The notes: generated by a model not told the origin, from the letters alone. A stretch of DNA of 64,000 nt from JAVBMU01 sp031551755 (GCA_031551755.1 JAVBNE010000012.1:62001-126000); one strand, 5' to 3'; counted from the stretch's first letter, positions 1 to 9,699 are shown. Numbers and translations are program-made.

Positions 1-620
1 GCCCCGCCTCGACCTGCACGCCGGTCCCCCGGATCAACGGCTGGACCGTCAGGTCCGTGGGGGGTGCGGTCTTCGGCACGGAGATCTGCGGGGCACCGTT
101 CGCTGCCCGGGTCACCGTGGGCAGCCCGTCCACCGGTGGCACCTCGGTGCCATCCGCCCTGGTCGGCAGGATGTCGATCGTGGCCACGACGGGAACGCGA
201 TCGGATTCGGTGACGAAAAGCATGCGCGCACCGACGTGTTGTCCGGACAAAGCCCGAGCCATGTCCCCCATCGACTCGGTCGTCAGGGTGTACCACGCCG
301 GCGCATCGGTGAAAGTGTTCTGCAACACCGAACGGTCCCGGCCGTCCTCGGCATAGATGTTGACCAGCACCGGTCGACCCGCCTCGACGGCGCGACCCGT
401 ACCCGGCCAGATCGTCTCAACCGTCGATCCGCTGACCTTCAGCGGGGCGGTGTACTCGAGGGCAGGTGGTTGACCGGGATCACCGCTGACTGTGACCGCG
501 CCTTCCCCCTTCTCGGAACTGGGCCCGTCGCAGGCAGTGAGCAGGATCAGGGCAGCCGCGACCAGGGCAACGAGGAGTCGGCCACGGCGCAGGGCCGGGT
601 TGTGGGAGTCGTCGATCATG
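1..620 (-). CDS. FKBP-like peptidyl-prolyl isomerase lipoprotein (3' end beyond window)
   Basis: Read leftwards from an ATG at 620, 15 nt after the pafA stop; the frame stays open to the window edge, so the C-terminus is missing. The N-terminus has a basic n-region, a hydrophobic stretch and a lipobox (LLTAC, Cys about residue 30), so an exported lipoprotein is predicted. After a low-complexity linker there is a conserved-looking domain with segments such as VSGSTVETIWPGTGR and PVLVNIYAEDGRD. In actinobacteria an FKBP-type isomerase commonly follows pafA, and the visible part fits that family, but the catalytic FKBP core is not decisive in this fragment. It probably belongs to the proteasome transcription unit by position only. 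Confidence that it is coding is high; the family call is moderate. Confidence 0.72.
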
Positions 621-635
621 ATCAGGCGTTGGCTC

Positions 636-1997
636 TCACATGGACTCAATGAGGCGGTCGACGCGCTCGTCAACGTTCTGGAAAGGGTCCTTGCACAGTA
701 CCGTGCGCTGGGCTTGGTCATTGAGCTTCAGATGTACCCAGTCGACCGTGTAGTCGCGCCGCGCCACCTGCGCCGCGCGGACGAAGTCGCCCCGCAGCTT
801 GGCCCGGGTGGTCGGCGGCGGCTGTTCGGTCGACTCCTCGATCTCGGCCTCGGTGGTGATCCGTTCGACCAGCCCTCGAGCAGCCAACTGGTTGTACAGG
901 CCGTCGGTCGGTGAGATGTCGTGGTACGCGAGATCCAGCCGGGCCACCCGGGGATCGTCCAGTTCAGCACCTGTCCGCGTCCGGTAACGCTGGATCAGTC
1001 GCCATTTGATTGCCCAGTCGAGCTCGCGGTCGATGAGCGAAGGATCGTTGACCTCCAACGCCCGCAGACCTCGCTCCCACAGGTCCAAGATCTGCTTGAC
1101 CAGCGGCGTTGCCGACACCTCGGTGTCAACGAAGTCTCGGACCCGCTGCAGGTACTCGCCTTGGATCTCGATCGCGGTGGCGGTCCGGCCGTTAGCGAGC
1201 TGGACAGGATGGGCGCCGGTCATGTCGTGGCTGATTTCGCGGATCGACCGGATGGGGTTCTCCAGGGCAAGGTCGCGCATGGGAACGCCCGCCTCGACAA
1301 GCCGCAGGAGCAGGTCGGTCGCCCCGACCTTGAGCATCGTGGTGGTCTCGGCCATCGACGAGTCCCCTACGATCACATGCAGCCGCCGGTAGTTCTCGGC
1401 ATCGGCATGCGGCTCGTCCCGGGTGTTGATGATGGGCCGGGACCTCGTCGTGGCCGATGACACGGCCTCCCAGATGTGATCCGCACGCTGGGACAGGCAG
1501 TAGACAGCACCCCGGGGGGTCGGCAACACCTTGCCCGCACCGGTCAGGATCTGTCGAGTAATCAGGAACGGCACCAGAATGTCGGAGAGCCGCGCGAAAT
1601 CGCCCTGTCGGCGGACGAGATAATTCTCGTGGCAACCGTAGGAGTTTCCGGCGGAGTCGGTGTTGTTCTTGAACAGGTGGATCTTCCCCGACAAGCCCTC
1701 GTGTTCGAGGCGCTGTTGAGCATCCTCGACCAGCTCCGCCAGAATCCGTTCACCGCCACGGTCGTAGGCCACCAGCTGGCGCACATCGTCGCATTCCGCG
1801 GTGGCGTACTCCGGGTGGGAGCCGACATCGAGGTAGAGACGCGATCCGTTACGCAGGAATACGTTGGAGGAACGCCCCCAGGCGACCACCTTGCGGAAGA
1901 GGTAACGGGCCACCTCATCGGCCGACAGCCCCCGGCCGTCGTCCGCCGCGCAGGTCACACCATATTCCGTTTCCAATCCGAAGATCCTGCGGTCCAT
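636..1997 (-). CDS. pafA: Pup-protein ligase PafA
   Basis: 453 aa, the usual length for PafA. It forms the isopeptide bond between the C-terminal glutamate of Pup and substrate lysines in an ATP-dependent reaction, marking proteins for the proteasome. The N-terminus MDRRIFGLETEYGVTC carries the glutamine-synthetase-like strand with the GLETEYG nucleotide/metal motif shared with Dop; NNTDSAGNSYGCHENYL and NTRDEPHAD are further family blocks. It starts 8 nt after the prcA stop and is the fifth pupylation gene in one leftward run. It lacks the Dop-loop residues seen in the second homologue at 3835-5460, and the order pup-prcB-prcA-pafA matches the classical arrangement, so the two paralogues can be told apart. 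Confidence 0.97.
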   Translation of the reverse strand: MDRRIFGLETEYGVTCAADDGRGLSADEVARYLFRKVVAWGRSSNVFLRNGSRLYLDVGSHPEYATAECDDVRQLVAYDRGGERILAELVEDAQQRLEHEGLSGKIHLFKNNTDSAGNSYGCHENYLVRRQGDFARLSDILVPFLITRQILTGAGKVLPTPRGAVYCLSQRADHIWEAVSSATTRSRPIINTRDEPHADAENYRRLHVIVGDSSMAETTTMLKVGATDLLLRLVEAGVPMRDLALENPIRSIREISHDMTGAHPVQLANGRTATAIEIQGEYLQRVRDFVDTEVSATPLVKQILDLWERGLRALEVNDPSLIDRELDWAIKWRLIQRYRTRTGAELDDPRVARLDLAYHDISPTDGLYNQLAARGLVERITTEAEIEESTEQPPPTTRAKLRGDFVRAAQVARRDYTVDWVHLKLNDQAQRTVLCKDPFQNVDERVDRLIESM

Positions 1998-2005
1998 GCG
2001 GACTC

Positions 2006-2710
2006 CTAGTCGTCGGTGGTGGCGAGCAGGGCCTCCAGCGCGGCCCCGGACAACCGCCGGAAGGCCCGGCGGGGACGTGCACGTTCCAGAATCGCCACCT
2101 CCAGCTGATTCGCCGGAATCTCCCGCGGGCTTGCCCCGGACGGGCCGGAGCCCAGCGTGTCCACCGCCAACCGCATCACCTCCGCCAGCGACAGACCGGG
2201 CGACCAGCGGTCAGCGAGCGCCTGTCCGAGTTGCTCGGCCTGGCCGCCCATCACGACGACGCCGCGTTCGTCTGCCACGGACCCGTCATAGGAGATCCGG
2301 TAGATCTGGTCCTCGGCGGCTTCCGAACCGACCTCGGCCACGACCAACTCGACCTCGAGTGGTTTGGACTCGGTGGTGAACACGGTGCCCAGCGTCTGGG
2401 CGTAGGCATTGGCGAGTCCTCGGCCGTTCACATCGGCGCGGTCGTAGGAATAGCCGCGCAGATCGGCGTACCGCACCCCGGCCACGCGGAGGTTCTCGAA
2501 CTCGTTGTACTTGCCCACGGCCGCGAACGCGATCCGGTCGTAGATCTCGGAGATCTTGTGCAACGCCCGCGAAGGGTTCTCGGTGGCGAAGGCGATCCCC
2601 CCGTCATAGGGCAGAACGACGACCGACCGTCCCCGGGCGATCCCCTTGCGCGCGAAATCCGCCCGGTCCTTCATCAGCTGTTCGGGCGAGACGTAGAACG
2701 GCATGGTCAT
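2006..2710 (-). CDS. prcA: 20S proteasome alpha subunit
   Basis: 234 aa. Forms the outer rings of the cytoplasmic 20S core and the gate contacted by the Mpa ring. The N-terminus MTMPFYVSPEQLMKDRADFARKG is the typical bacterial alpha-subunit gate region, followed by GRSVVVLPYDGG and the YDRIAFAAVGKYNEFE block. The ATG at 2710 overlaps the prcB stop in an ATGA arrangement, so translation is probably coupled; a second in-frame ATG lies two codons downstream. Longer upstream readings would run through prcB in another frame and are rejected. It has no N-terminal processing threonine, as expected of alpha subunits. Confidence 0.96.
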   Translation of the reverse strand: MTMPFYVSPEQLMKDRADFARKGIARGRSVVVLPYDGGIAFATENPSRALHKISEIYDRIAFAAVGKYNEFENLRVAGVRYADLRGYSYDRADVNGRGLANAYAQTLGTVFTTESKPLEVELVVAEVGSEAAEDQIYRISYDGSVADERGVVVMGGQAEQLGQALADRWSPGLSLAEVMRLAVDTLGSGPSGASPREIPANQLEVAILERARPRRAFRRLSGAALEALLATTDD

Positions 2711-3546
2711 GCGGACCGACCTCCCTGCGACTGGGCGCGACGATCGGCCACGATGGCCTCCGCGACGTCTGCCATTAGGGCTTCCTCGACCCGGGTATAC
2801 CCCTCGGCAGTCACCACGGCGACCACGGGCCAGATCCGCCGGACAGTGTCGGGTCCACCGGTCGCGGAGTCGTCGTCGGCGGCGTCGTACAGGGCCTCGA
2901 CGGCAACCCGGACCGCCGCGTCGCGGTCCATGCCTGCTTGCCAAAGCTTCTTCAGCGCCCCTCGGGCGAATACGGAGCCGGAGCCCACACAGTGGTAGTC
3001 GCGTTCTTCATACCGGCCACCGGTGACGTCGTAGGAGAAGATCCGGCCCGTGCCCCGTTCCAGGTCGTAGCCGGCGAAGAGCGGAACGACGGCGAGTCCC
3101 TGCATGGCCAGACCGAGATTGGCCCGGATCATCGTCGACAACCGGTTCGCCTTCCCGTCCAAGGACAACAGTGACCCTTCGATCTTCTCGTAATGTTCCA
3201 GTTCCAGTTGGAAGAGGCGTACCAGATCAACCGCGATCCCGGCCGTACCGGCGATGCCGACCGCGGAGAACTCATCGCCCGGGAAGACCTTCTCGATCTC
3301 CCGGTTGGCGATCATCGACCCCATCGTGGCGCGCCGGTCACCGGCCATCACCACACCGTCCGTGAAAGCCACTGCGACGATCGTAGTTGCGTGCGGGGCT
3401 GCGACCCCGCCGCCGTCCGTACCGGCCCCGGCGGCCGGCGCCGACGGCAGCAGCTCCGGGGAATGAGTGGCGACGAACTCCATGAAGGACGACGATCCCG
3501 GCGTCGTGAAGGCAGCGGGCAACCGCGCCGAAATGTGCTCGCTCAC
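2707..3546 (-). CDS. prcB: 20S proteasome beta subunit (catalytic)
   Basis: 279 aa from a GTG at 3546, 4 nt after the pup stop. This is the N-terminal nucleophile hydrolase of the core particle. A 53-residue propeptide precedes TTIVAVAFTDGVVMAGDRRA, so the catalytic threonine of the mature enzyme is predicted at residue 54 (cleavage after Ala, where Gly is more usual in homologues). GIAGTAGIAVDLVRLFQLELEHYEK and the GSGSVFARGALKK block are family hallmarks. Its stop overlaps the prcA start by 4 nt. A longer reading from 3636 would enter pup out of frame and is rejected. Confidence 0.96.
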   Translation of the reverse strand: MSEHISARLPAAFTTPGSSSFMEFVATHSPELLPSAPAAGAGTDGGGVAAPHATTIVAVAFTDGVVMAGDRRATMGSMIANREIEKVFPGDEFSAVGIAGTAGIAVDLVRLFQLELEHYEKIEGSLLSLDGKANRLSTMIRANLGLAMQGLAVVPLFAGYDLERGTGRIFSYDVTGGRYEERDYHCVGSGSVFARGALKKLWQAGMDRDAAVRVAVEALYDAADDDSATGGPDTVRRIWPVVAVVTAEGYTRVEEALMADVAEAIVADRRAQSQGGRSA

Positions 3547-3550
3547 TTGG

Positions 3551-3739
3551 CTACTGCCCGCCCTTTTGGACGAATCCCCGGACGAAGGACTCGGCGTTGG
3601 TCTCCAACACGTCGTCGATCTCATCAAGCAACGCATCGACGTCCGCTTCTCGGGACTGCGGACGGGCGGCGGGCGGAGTCACCGGCACATCCGGCTCGTC
3701 GTCGGGGCGTCGGGAAGTCGAGTTGATCCGCTCGGCCAT
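3551..3739 (-). CDS. pup: Prokaryotic ubiquitin-like protein Pup
   Basis: 62 aa from the ATG at 3739, preceded by a strong ribosome binding site (GAGGAGG, 5-6 nt upstream). Pup is an intrinsically disordered tag. The C-terminal half (DALLDEIDDVLETNAESFVR) is the conserved helical region that binds the Mpa coiled coil, and the protein ends GFVQKGGQ. The terminal Gln means it must be deamidated by Dop before PafA can ligate it. An in-frame ATG eight codons upstream is disfavoured because it lies ahead of the ribosome binding site. It is followed at once by prcB. Confidence 0.97.
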   Translation of the reverse strand: MAERINSTSRRPDDEPDVPVTPPAARPQSREADVDALLDEIDDVLETNAESFVRGFVQKGGQ

Positions 3740-3834
3740 GGCTACCTCCTCGTCCACCCTCACGTGCGGCGGACTGGTTGTCTTGTCGGTCGATGGTCAG
3801 GGTCTTGGCCCCCACCCGCAAGCTTAATTCCTGG

Positions 3835-5460
3835 TCACTGCCCTGGCCCAGCCAGTCCGTTGAGCAGCGCCGCCGCGTCCGGGGACGCGTCCAGCAGCGC
3901 TCCGATGTGGCTGCGCGTCCCCCGTAGCGGGTCGAGCATCGGCACCCGTTGCAGGGAGGCCGCCCCCTCCACGTCGAAGATCACCGAATCCCAACTGGCC
4001 GCACAAACCTGAGGTCCGTACCGGGCGACGACCTCCCCCCGGAAGAAGGCCCGGGTGTCCTCAGGCGCATGCTGGATCGCCTGGGTGACAACACGTTCAT
4101 CCGTGAGCCGTTCCACCGCGCCGGCAGCCAGCATCCGTTGGTAGATGCTGCGTTCGGGCCGCACATCGGACCACTGCAGATCCATCGCGGCCAGCCTCGG
4201 ATGTCCCCAGTCGATTCCCTCCCGGCGGCGCAGCCCTTCAAGCAAGCGCAGCTTGGCCACCCATTCGACGTCGCGCGCACACGAGTCGCGATCGGCGGCC
4301 AACCGGTCGATCACCGACCGCCATCGAGCCATCGCCTCGTCCGTCTGCGCGTCGGCGCTGCCGACCAGGGCCAGGCCGCGTTCGACGGCATCGAGATAAC
4401 GCTGCTGGATCTCGAGTGCAGTCAGCGCACGCCCATCCGCGAGTTCCAGCGGAGCTGACAGGTCGAGATCGCGACTGACCAAGCGAACATCCCCGACCGG
4501 ATCCCGCAGGCGCAAGCCCGCAAGCTCCTGATGGATCGAGCCGAGCACTTCGGCCTGTTCGAGAACCCACAGGACGAGAGAGGTGGTCGCCAGTTTCAGA
4601 TAGGTGGCGGTCTCGAAGAGATTGGCGTCGCCCAGGATGAGGTGCAGACGCCGCCACCGCCTTCGGTCCGCATGGGGCTCGTCACGGGTGTTGACGATCG
4701 GCCTGCGCAGCGTGGTCTCCAGCCCGACCTCGGCCTCGATGTAATCCGCACGCTGGGAGATCTGGAACCCGTCCCGCGAGCCGTTCTGCCCAAGACCGAC
4801 CCTGCCGGAACCGGCGAAGACCTGCCGGGTCACCAGGAATGGCGTGAGCAGGTCAACGAGCAGGGAAAACGGCACCGAGCGCTCGACCAAGTAGTTCTCG
4901 TGGGTGCCGTAGCTGGCCCCCTTACCATCGCAGTTGTTCTTGTACAGCACTACGTCGATACCGACATCGGCCAATCCCCTCGAGGCTGCGAGCATGATCC
5001 GCTCGCCGGCCACATCCCAGCACACACCATCGCGGGGGTTGGTGACCTCCGGCGATGAGTACTCGGGGTGGGCGTGATCCACATAGAGCCGGGCACCGTT
5101 GGTCAGGATGACGTTGGCGGCACTCGGGTCGTCGTATTCCTCAGTCGTGGGACGCGCGAGTTCCTGGGCGGCCGTCGCCGAGGAGCCGGGCAGCGGCCCG
5201 GACGGCGCCGGGTTGGCCGGATCGTCGGTGAGCATCGACGGATGCGCCGAGGCGCGCGGCACATGGAAGCCTCGAGCGTCCTGCAACGGATCCTCATCGT
5301 CGTAATCCCACCGGGCCTTGCCGCGTTCGCCGTCCGCGCGGATCAACGCCCGATAGGTCGTGACCACCTGGCTCGACATCAGCATCGGGTTGGCCAACGG
5401 ACGCCCTGGTTGCAGGACGCCGTACTCGGTCTCGATGCCCATCACCCGACGCACAGTCAC
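3835..5460 (-). CDS. dop: Pup deamidase/depupylase Dop
   Basis: 541 aa. Converts the C-terminal Gln of Pup to Glu and also removes Pup from substrates; cytoplasmic and ATP-dependent. MTVRRVMGIETEYGV at the N-terminus, YKNNCDGKGASYGTHENYL and VNTRDEPHAD mark the carboxylate-amine-ligase-like fold shared with PafA. The extra segment after about residue 35 (VTTYRALIRADGERGKARWDYDDEDPLQDARG) corresponds to the Dop-specific loop absent from PafA. I chose the GTG at 5460 rather than the in-frame GTG at 5466, because a TAGGGT -10-like box ends exactly 6 nt before 5460, as for many genes here, and homologues begin at this point. pup lies 95 nt downstream. Confidence 0.95.
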   Translation of the reverse strand: MTVRRVMGIETEYGVLQPGRPLANPMLMSSQVVTTYRALIRADGERGKARWDYDDEDPLQDARGFHVPRASAHPSMLTDDPANPAPSGPLPGSSATAAQELARPTTEEYDDPSAANVILTNGARLYVDHAHPEYSSPEVTNPRDGVCWDVAGERIMLAASRGLADVGIDVVLYKNNCDGKGASYGTHENYLVERSVPFSLLVDLLTPFLVTRQVFAGSGRVGLGQNGSRDGFQISQRADYIEAEVGLETTLRRPIVNTRDEPHADRRRWRRLHLILGDANLFETATYLKLATTSLVLWVLEQAEVLGSIHQELAGLRLRDPVGDVRLVSRDLDLSAPLELADGRALTALEIQQRYLDAVERGLALVGSADAQTDEAMARWRSVIDRLAADRDSCARDVEWVAKLRLLEGLRRREGIDWGHPRLAAMDLQWSDVRPERSIYQRMLAAGAVERLTDERVVTQAIQHAPEDTRAFFRGEVVARYGPQVCAASWDSVIFDVEGAASLQRVPMLDPLRGTRSHIGALLDASPDAAALLNGLAGPGQ

Positions 5461-5466
5461 GGCCAC

Positions 5467-5472
5467 ACCCTA
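5467..5472 (-). promoter_or_regulatory. -10 box of dop, leaderless layout
   Basis: TAGGGT on the minus strand, 6 nt before the GTG at 5460. No Shine-Dalgarno sequence lies between them. The same spacing recurs at many genes in the window, which favours transcription starting at or next to the start codon. Confidence 0.5.
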
Positions 5473-5526
5473 TGCCGAGCTCGTCCAGGATCCGCGGATC
5501 GGCCCGCGTGCTGGTCGCCGTACCAC

Positions 5527-7176
5527 CTACAGGTACTGACCTGTGTTGGTCACCGTGTCGATCGTGCGCGGGGTACCGCCCTCGCCCTTCTTCTGCACGA
5601 TCGTGCGGATGAAGACGATGCGTTCCCCCTTCTTGCCGGAGATCCGCGCCCAGTCGTCCGGGTTGGTGGTGTTCGGCAGGTCCTCGTTCTCCTTGAACTC
5701 ATCGACACAGGCGGCGAGGAGGTGCTCGACCCGGATGCCTCGCTGGCCGGTGGCCAGTAGATCCTTGATCGCCGACTTCTTGGCTCGGTCGACGACATTC
5801 TGGATCATCGCGCCCGAGTTGAAGTCCTTGAAGTAAAGGATCTCCTTGTCCCCACTGGCGTAGGTCACCTCCAAGAACTGGTTCTCCTCGTCCTCGGAGT
5901 ACATCCGTTCGACCACCGAGCGGATCATCGCATCGATCGCCTCGCGCTGATCACCACCGTGTTCGCTCAGGTCGTCCGGGTGGATCGGCAGATCGGTGGT
6001 CAGGTACTTCGCGAAAACCTCCTTGGCGCCCTCCGCATCCGGCCGTTCGATCTTGATCTTCACGTCCAGCCGACCCGGGCGCAGGATGGCTGGATCGATC
6101 ATGTCCTCACGGTTCGAGGCACCGATGACGATGACGTTGTCCAACCGCTCGACACCGTCGATCTCGCTCAGCAGCTGCGGCACGATCGTGGTCTCGACAT
6201 CCGAGGACAGCCCGGTTCCACGGGTACGGAACAGGGACTCCATCTCGTCGAAGAACACCACTACCGGGGTCCCCTGAGACGCCTTCTCCCGGGCCCGCGC
6301 GAAGATCAACCGGATGTGCCGCTCGGTCTCGCCGACGTACTTGTTCAGCAGTTCGGGACCCTTGACGTTCAAGAAGTAGCTCTTCGCACCCTCGGTCGAC
6401 TCCTCGCCCCGGGCCGCCGCAACGGTGTGCGCCAGGGAGTTGGCCACGGCTTTCGCTATCAGCGTTTTGCCACAACCCGGCGGGCCGTAGAGCAAGACAC
6501 CCTTGGGGGGGCGAAGTCCGTGTTCCCGGAAGAGGTCCGGGTGGGAGAACGGTAGCTCGACAGCGTCGCGGATCGCCTCGATCTGCGGCCCGAGGCCGCC
6601 GATGTCCGTGTAGTCGATATCAGGCACCTCTTCGAGGACCAGTTCTTCGACCTCGGACTTCGGAATGATCTCGAAGACGAAACCGCTCCGGGTGTCGATG
6701 GTCAGCGAGTCGCCGACCCGCAGGGTCTTCGGCGCGACCGATCCGGCCAACCGGACCACCCGTTCCTCGTCCGCGCGCCCCACGACCAGGACACGGTCCG
6801 GGCCGAGGATCTCCTTGACGGTCGCCAACTCGCCGGTGCGCTCATAGCCACCGACGTCGACGACGGTCATCGCCTCGTTGAGTTTGACCTCCTGGCCGGG
6901 CCGGAGCGCAGCAACATCCACGCCGGGGCTCGTCCCGACGTGCATCTTTCGACCGGCCGCGATGACGTCCACCGAACCGTCCCGGTGGGACGCGAGGAAC
7001 AATGCGTAGGTTCCCGGGGGTTTGGCCAGATCATCAATCTGCTGGCGCAGGTCGATGATCTGGTCACGCGCAGACTTCAGCGCCCCCGCGAGACGCTCGT
7101 TCCGTGCCAGGAGCAGGGCCATCTCACGGGCATCGTCTGGTCCCCGGCCATCACCACGTTCCACGTTCTCACTCAC
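5527..7176 (-). CDS. mpa: Proteasomal AAA+ ATPase Mpa/ARC
   Basis: 549 aa. A hexameric unfoldase that recognises Pup and threads tagged proteins into the 20S core. Domains in order: N-terminal coiled coil (about residues 15-50, the Pup-binding part), tandem OB folds (about 55-170), AAA+ module with Walker A GPPGCGKT at 231-238 and Walker B VVVFFDE around 305-311, and the C-terminal tail ending GQYL. The terminal Tyr-Leu is the docking tail that opens the 20S gate. It starts with GTG at 7176 behind an AGAGGGG ribosome binding site. It is the first gene of the pupylation set; dop follows after 66 nt with its own promoter-like box. Confidence 0.97.
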   Translation of the reverse strand: MSENVERGDGRGPDDAREMALLLARNERLAGALKSARDQIIDLRQQIDDLAKPPGTYALFLASHRDGSVDVIAAGRKMHVGTSPGVDVAALRPGQEVKLNEAMTVVDVGGYERTGELATVKEILGPDRVLVVGRADEERVVRLAGSVAPKTLRVGDSLTIDTRSGFVFEIIPKSEVEELVLEEVPDIDYTDIGGLGPQIEAIRDAVELPFSHPDLFREHGLRPPKGVLLYGPPGCGKTLIAKAVANSLAHTVAAARGEESTEGAKSYFLNVKGPELLNKYVGETERHIRLIFARAREKASQGTPVVVFFDEMESLFRTRGTGLSSDVETTIVPQLLSEIDGVERLDNVIVIGASNREDMIDPAILRPGRLDVKIKIERPDAEGAKEVFAKYLTTDLPIHPDDLSEHGGDQREAIDAMIRSVVERMYSEDEENQFLEVTYASGDKEILYFKDFNSGAMIQNVVDRAKKSAIKDLLATGQRGIRVEHLLAACVDEFKENEDLPNTTNPDDWARISGKKGERIVFIRTIVQKKGEGGTPRTIDTVTNTGQYL

Positions 7177-7265
7177 GGGTGTCCCCTCTCACCACCGGAC
7201 GACGGCCACCAACATGCGGCTGAGAGTCCGACCCTAGGCACAATTCTCCCGCGCGCACCTCGAAT

Positions 7266-8348
7266 TCACTCGGGCGACGAGGCATCCGCGTCTTCTGTTC
7301 CCCCGGGATCTGCGACGTCCCGGACCACCCGGCGGATCTTCCGCTCCGAGATCGGCCGTTCGCCGAGTTCCGACGGCGACCACTCCTCATCGACCGGGTA
7401 CGCCCCCTTGGCCGGCCGGCGTTTACGCTCCGGCGGAGCTGTGCCGTCGGCCAACCGACGGGCGCTCACCAGGAAGCCCGTGTGTCCGATCATCCGGTGT
7501 TGAGGACGGACCGCCAGACCCTCCAGGTGCCATCCGCGCACCATCGACTCCCACGCCATCGGCTCGGCATACCGGCCGTCGGAACGCAGGTCCTCAGTGA
7601 CGCGGGACAGTTGGGTGACCGTCGCGACGTAGCAGAGCAGCACCCCACCTGGGATCAACGCATGCGCCACCGCGTCCAGGTTCTCCCAGGGGGCCAGCAT
7701 GTCCAGGATGACCCGATCGACACTGCCCGGCGCGACCGCCTGCGGCAACACGTCCGAGAGGTCGCCCACGCTCAGCCGCCAGGCCGGATGCGGGCCGCCG
7801 AAAAAGGTCTCCACGTTGCCGCGGGCGATCTGGGCGAAGTCCTCCCGCCGCTCGATCGAATGCAGCCGGCCGCGGTCACCGACGGCCCGCAGCAGCGACA
7901 TCGTGAGCGCACCGGAACCGACCCCGGCCTCCACCACATGGGCGCCCGGGTAGATATCCGCCATCGCGACGATCTGGCCGGCGTCCTTCGGGTAGATGAC
8001 CGCGGCCCCGCGTGGCATGGACAGCACGTAATCCGAAAGCAGCGGGCGCATCGCCAGGTACTCGATCCCAGCGGTGTTCACGATGACGGTGCCCTCGGGT
8101 CGGCCGATGAGATCGTCGTGTGTGAAATAGCCGCGGTGCGTGTGGAAGGTGGCACCCGGCGCCAGTGTGATCGTGTTCATCCGCCCCCGCGGGTCGGTGA
8201 GTTGTACCTTGTCCCCGACCCGGAGGACGCCGCGCCGCAAGGCGGCACCGGTCGGGGCGGGCGCGGTGCCCGTCGGTGCGGTGCCCGAGTTCGGGGTGTC
8301 AGGGGGAAGGTCAGCTCGCGGGTCGTCAGCCACGCCGTCGGCGGTCAC
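7266..8348 (-). CDS. trmI: tRNA (adenine-58-N1)-methyltransferase TrmI
   Basis: 360 aa. Adds the N1-methyl group to A58 in the T-loop of tRNAs using S-adenosylmethionine. An N-terminal proline/alanine-rich tail precedes the beta-barrel domain (GVLRVGDKVQLTDPRGR). The Rossmann methyltransferase domain follows, with the SAM site VVEAGVGSGALTMSLLRAVG and the catalytic-region block DRVILDMLAPWENL. The C-terminus (RKRRPAKGAYPVDEEW) is a basic extension seen in actinobacterial homologues. The GTG at 8348 is preceded by TAGGAT 8 nt upstream, suggesting a leaderless transcript. In mycobacteria and relatives this gene also sits next to the proteasomal ATPase. Confidence 0.93.
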   Translation of the reverse strand: MTADGVADDPRADLPPDTPNSGTAPTGTAPAPTGAALRRGVLRVGDKVQLTDPRGRMNTITLAPGATFHTHRGYFTHDDLIGRPEGTVIVNTAGIEYLAMRPLLSDYVLSMPRGAAVIYPKDAGQIVAMADIYPGAHVVEAGVGSGALTMSLLRAVGDRGRLHSIERREDFAQIARGNVETFFGGPHPAWRLSVGDLSDVLPQAVAPGSVDRVILDMLAPWENLDAVAHALIPGGVLLCYVATVTQLSRVTEDLRSDGRYAEPMAWESMVRGWHLEGLAVRPQHRMIGHTGFLVSARRLADGTAPPERKRRPAKGAYPVDEEWSPSELGERPISERKIRRVVRDVADPGGTEDADASSPE

Positions 8349-8384
8349 AGCCGACCATCCTACGGTTCGTCGGCTGGTGGGCGG

Positions 8385-9560
8385 TCATCGGCGAGCGGCA
8401 TTCAGGGCGGCGAGCACCCGGGAAATTTCCAGGACTCCCACGACCCGGCGCTCGGAAAGGACTGCGACCAGTGGGTAGCCGGGGTCCAGATCCGCCAGCC
8501 TGCTAAGCATGGCTGGGCCATCCATGTCAAGGTCGACCGTTCCGTCTGGTAGCGCCACCACGACGGAGGAGATCGGCGTGCTGGCCATCGACTGCACGGG
8601 CACGGCGGCAGCCGCAGCATTGTCCACACACGCCGTCGGGCGCCCGTAGGCGTCGGTCACGACCGCGAAGACATCCGGGCCGCCCGCTGCCGCGACCACG
8701 GCTCCGGCCTCACCCACCGAGGAGGTTTCGGGCACCACCACGGCCGGCCGAGTGAGGGAGGCGACGGACAATGTGGAAACCACGGCCCTGGACCGGGCCA
8801 CCCGGATCGCCTGACCCGCCCCACTCCACAGGAAGCCGCCGATGACGACCGTCCAGACGATGAGTACGTAATCGGGCGACTGCCCGTGCGACAGCGAGCT
8901 GAACATCCGCCAGGCCACGACCGCCACGAAGCCCGCCGCGACGATCCGGCCGATGTACCCCGCCGCGATCGTTCCGGTGGTCCGGGACCGGGTGATCGCC
9001 CAGACGATCGACTCAAGGATCTGCCCGCCGTCCAGCGGAAGCCCGGGGAGCAGGTTGAACAAGCCCACAAAGGCGTTCGAGAACGCAGCCGCATAGGCCA
9101 GTGCGGCGCCCGTCGAGTAGGCGGGCAGTTGTTCGGCGACCACCCAGAACCCGCCCCCGAGCACGAGGTTGGTGACCGGTCCCACCACCGCGATCAGCAG
9201 TCCGTCGAGTGGCCGGCCGGCCGAGCCGGTGTACGCAGTGTGCCCACCCCACAAGGTCAGGGCGAGTTCGGTCACCCGTTGTCCACGCGCTCGTGCCACC
9301 ACGGCGTGTGCGACCTCATGGCAGAACACCGATACGAACAACAGCAGGACGAAGGCGAAGGAAAGTAGGTAGATACGACCATCGAGTTGTGGCGCCATCG
9401 ACCGCACGGTCGGCGCGAAAAGGACCGTCAGGACGACGGCAGCCAGGAACCAAGAGGGAGCGAGAATGACCGGTGCACCGGAGACCCGGCCCACGACCCA
9501 TCCCTTGGTCTGGGCGACGGGGCGCGATCGGCGAGGCGGCTGGGCGGGCGGGGAATCCAC
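8385..9560 (-). CDS. Site-2-protease-like M50 metallopeptidase with C-terminal CBS region
   Basis: 391 aa from the GTG at 9560. A polytopic membrane protease of the S2P/Rip family that cuts within or next to the membrane. The zinc site is HEVAH at about residues 81-85 with the third ligand in LPLDGGQIL. After the membrane core, about 130 residues form a soluble tail that resembles a CBS pair (PVQSMASTPISSVVVALPDG, YPLVAVLSERRVVGVLEIS), as in cytoplasmic-sensing members. The upstream ATG reading adds about 45 low-complexity residues and is disfavoured, because TAGGCT lies 7 nt before this GTG. The substrate is unknown; anti-sigma factors are typical for the family but none is encoded nearby. 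Confidence 0.88.
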   Translation of the reverse strand: MDSPPAQPPRRSRPVAQTKGWVVGRVSGAPVILAPSWFLAAVVLTVLFAPTVRSMAPQLDGRIYLLSFAFVLLLFVSVFCHEVAHAVVARARGQRVTELALTLWGGHTAYTGSAGRPLDGLLIAVVGPVTNLVLGGGFWVVAEQLPAYSTGAALAYAAAFSNAFVGLFNLLPGLPLDGGQILESIVWAITRSRTTGTIAAGYIGRIVAAGFVAVVAWRMFSSLSHGQSPDYVLIVWTVVIGGFLWSGAGQAIRVARSRAVVSTLSVASLTRPAVVVPETSSVGEAGAVVAAAGGPDVFAVVTDAYGRPTACVDNAAAAAVPVQSMASTPISSVVVALPDGTVDLDMDGPAMLSRLADLDPGYPLVAVLSERRVVGVLEISRVLAALNAARR

Positions 9561-9699
9561 GAACGCCAGCCTAGGGTGCGACCAGGACTTGAGGGCACTC
9601 GATCGCCGGATGGACACCAATTCGCCCGGGCGGTCCCTTGCGGATGGCGAGTTTTCCACAGCCCCGACCGAACGGCCCGGACTTGTCGGTGCCACACCC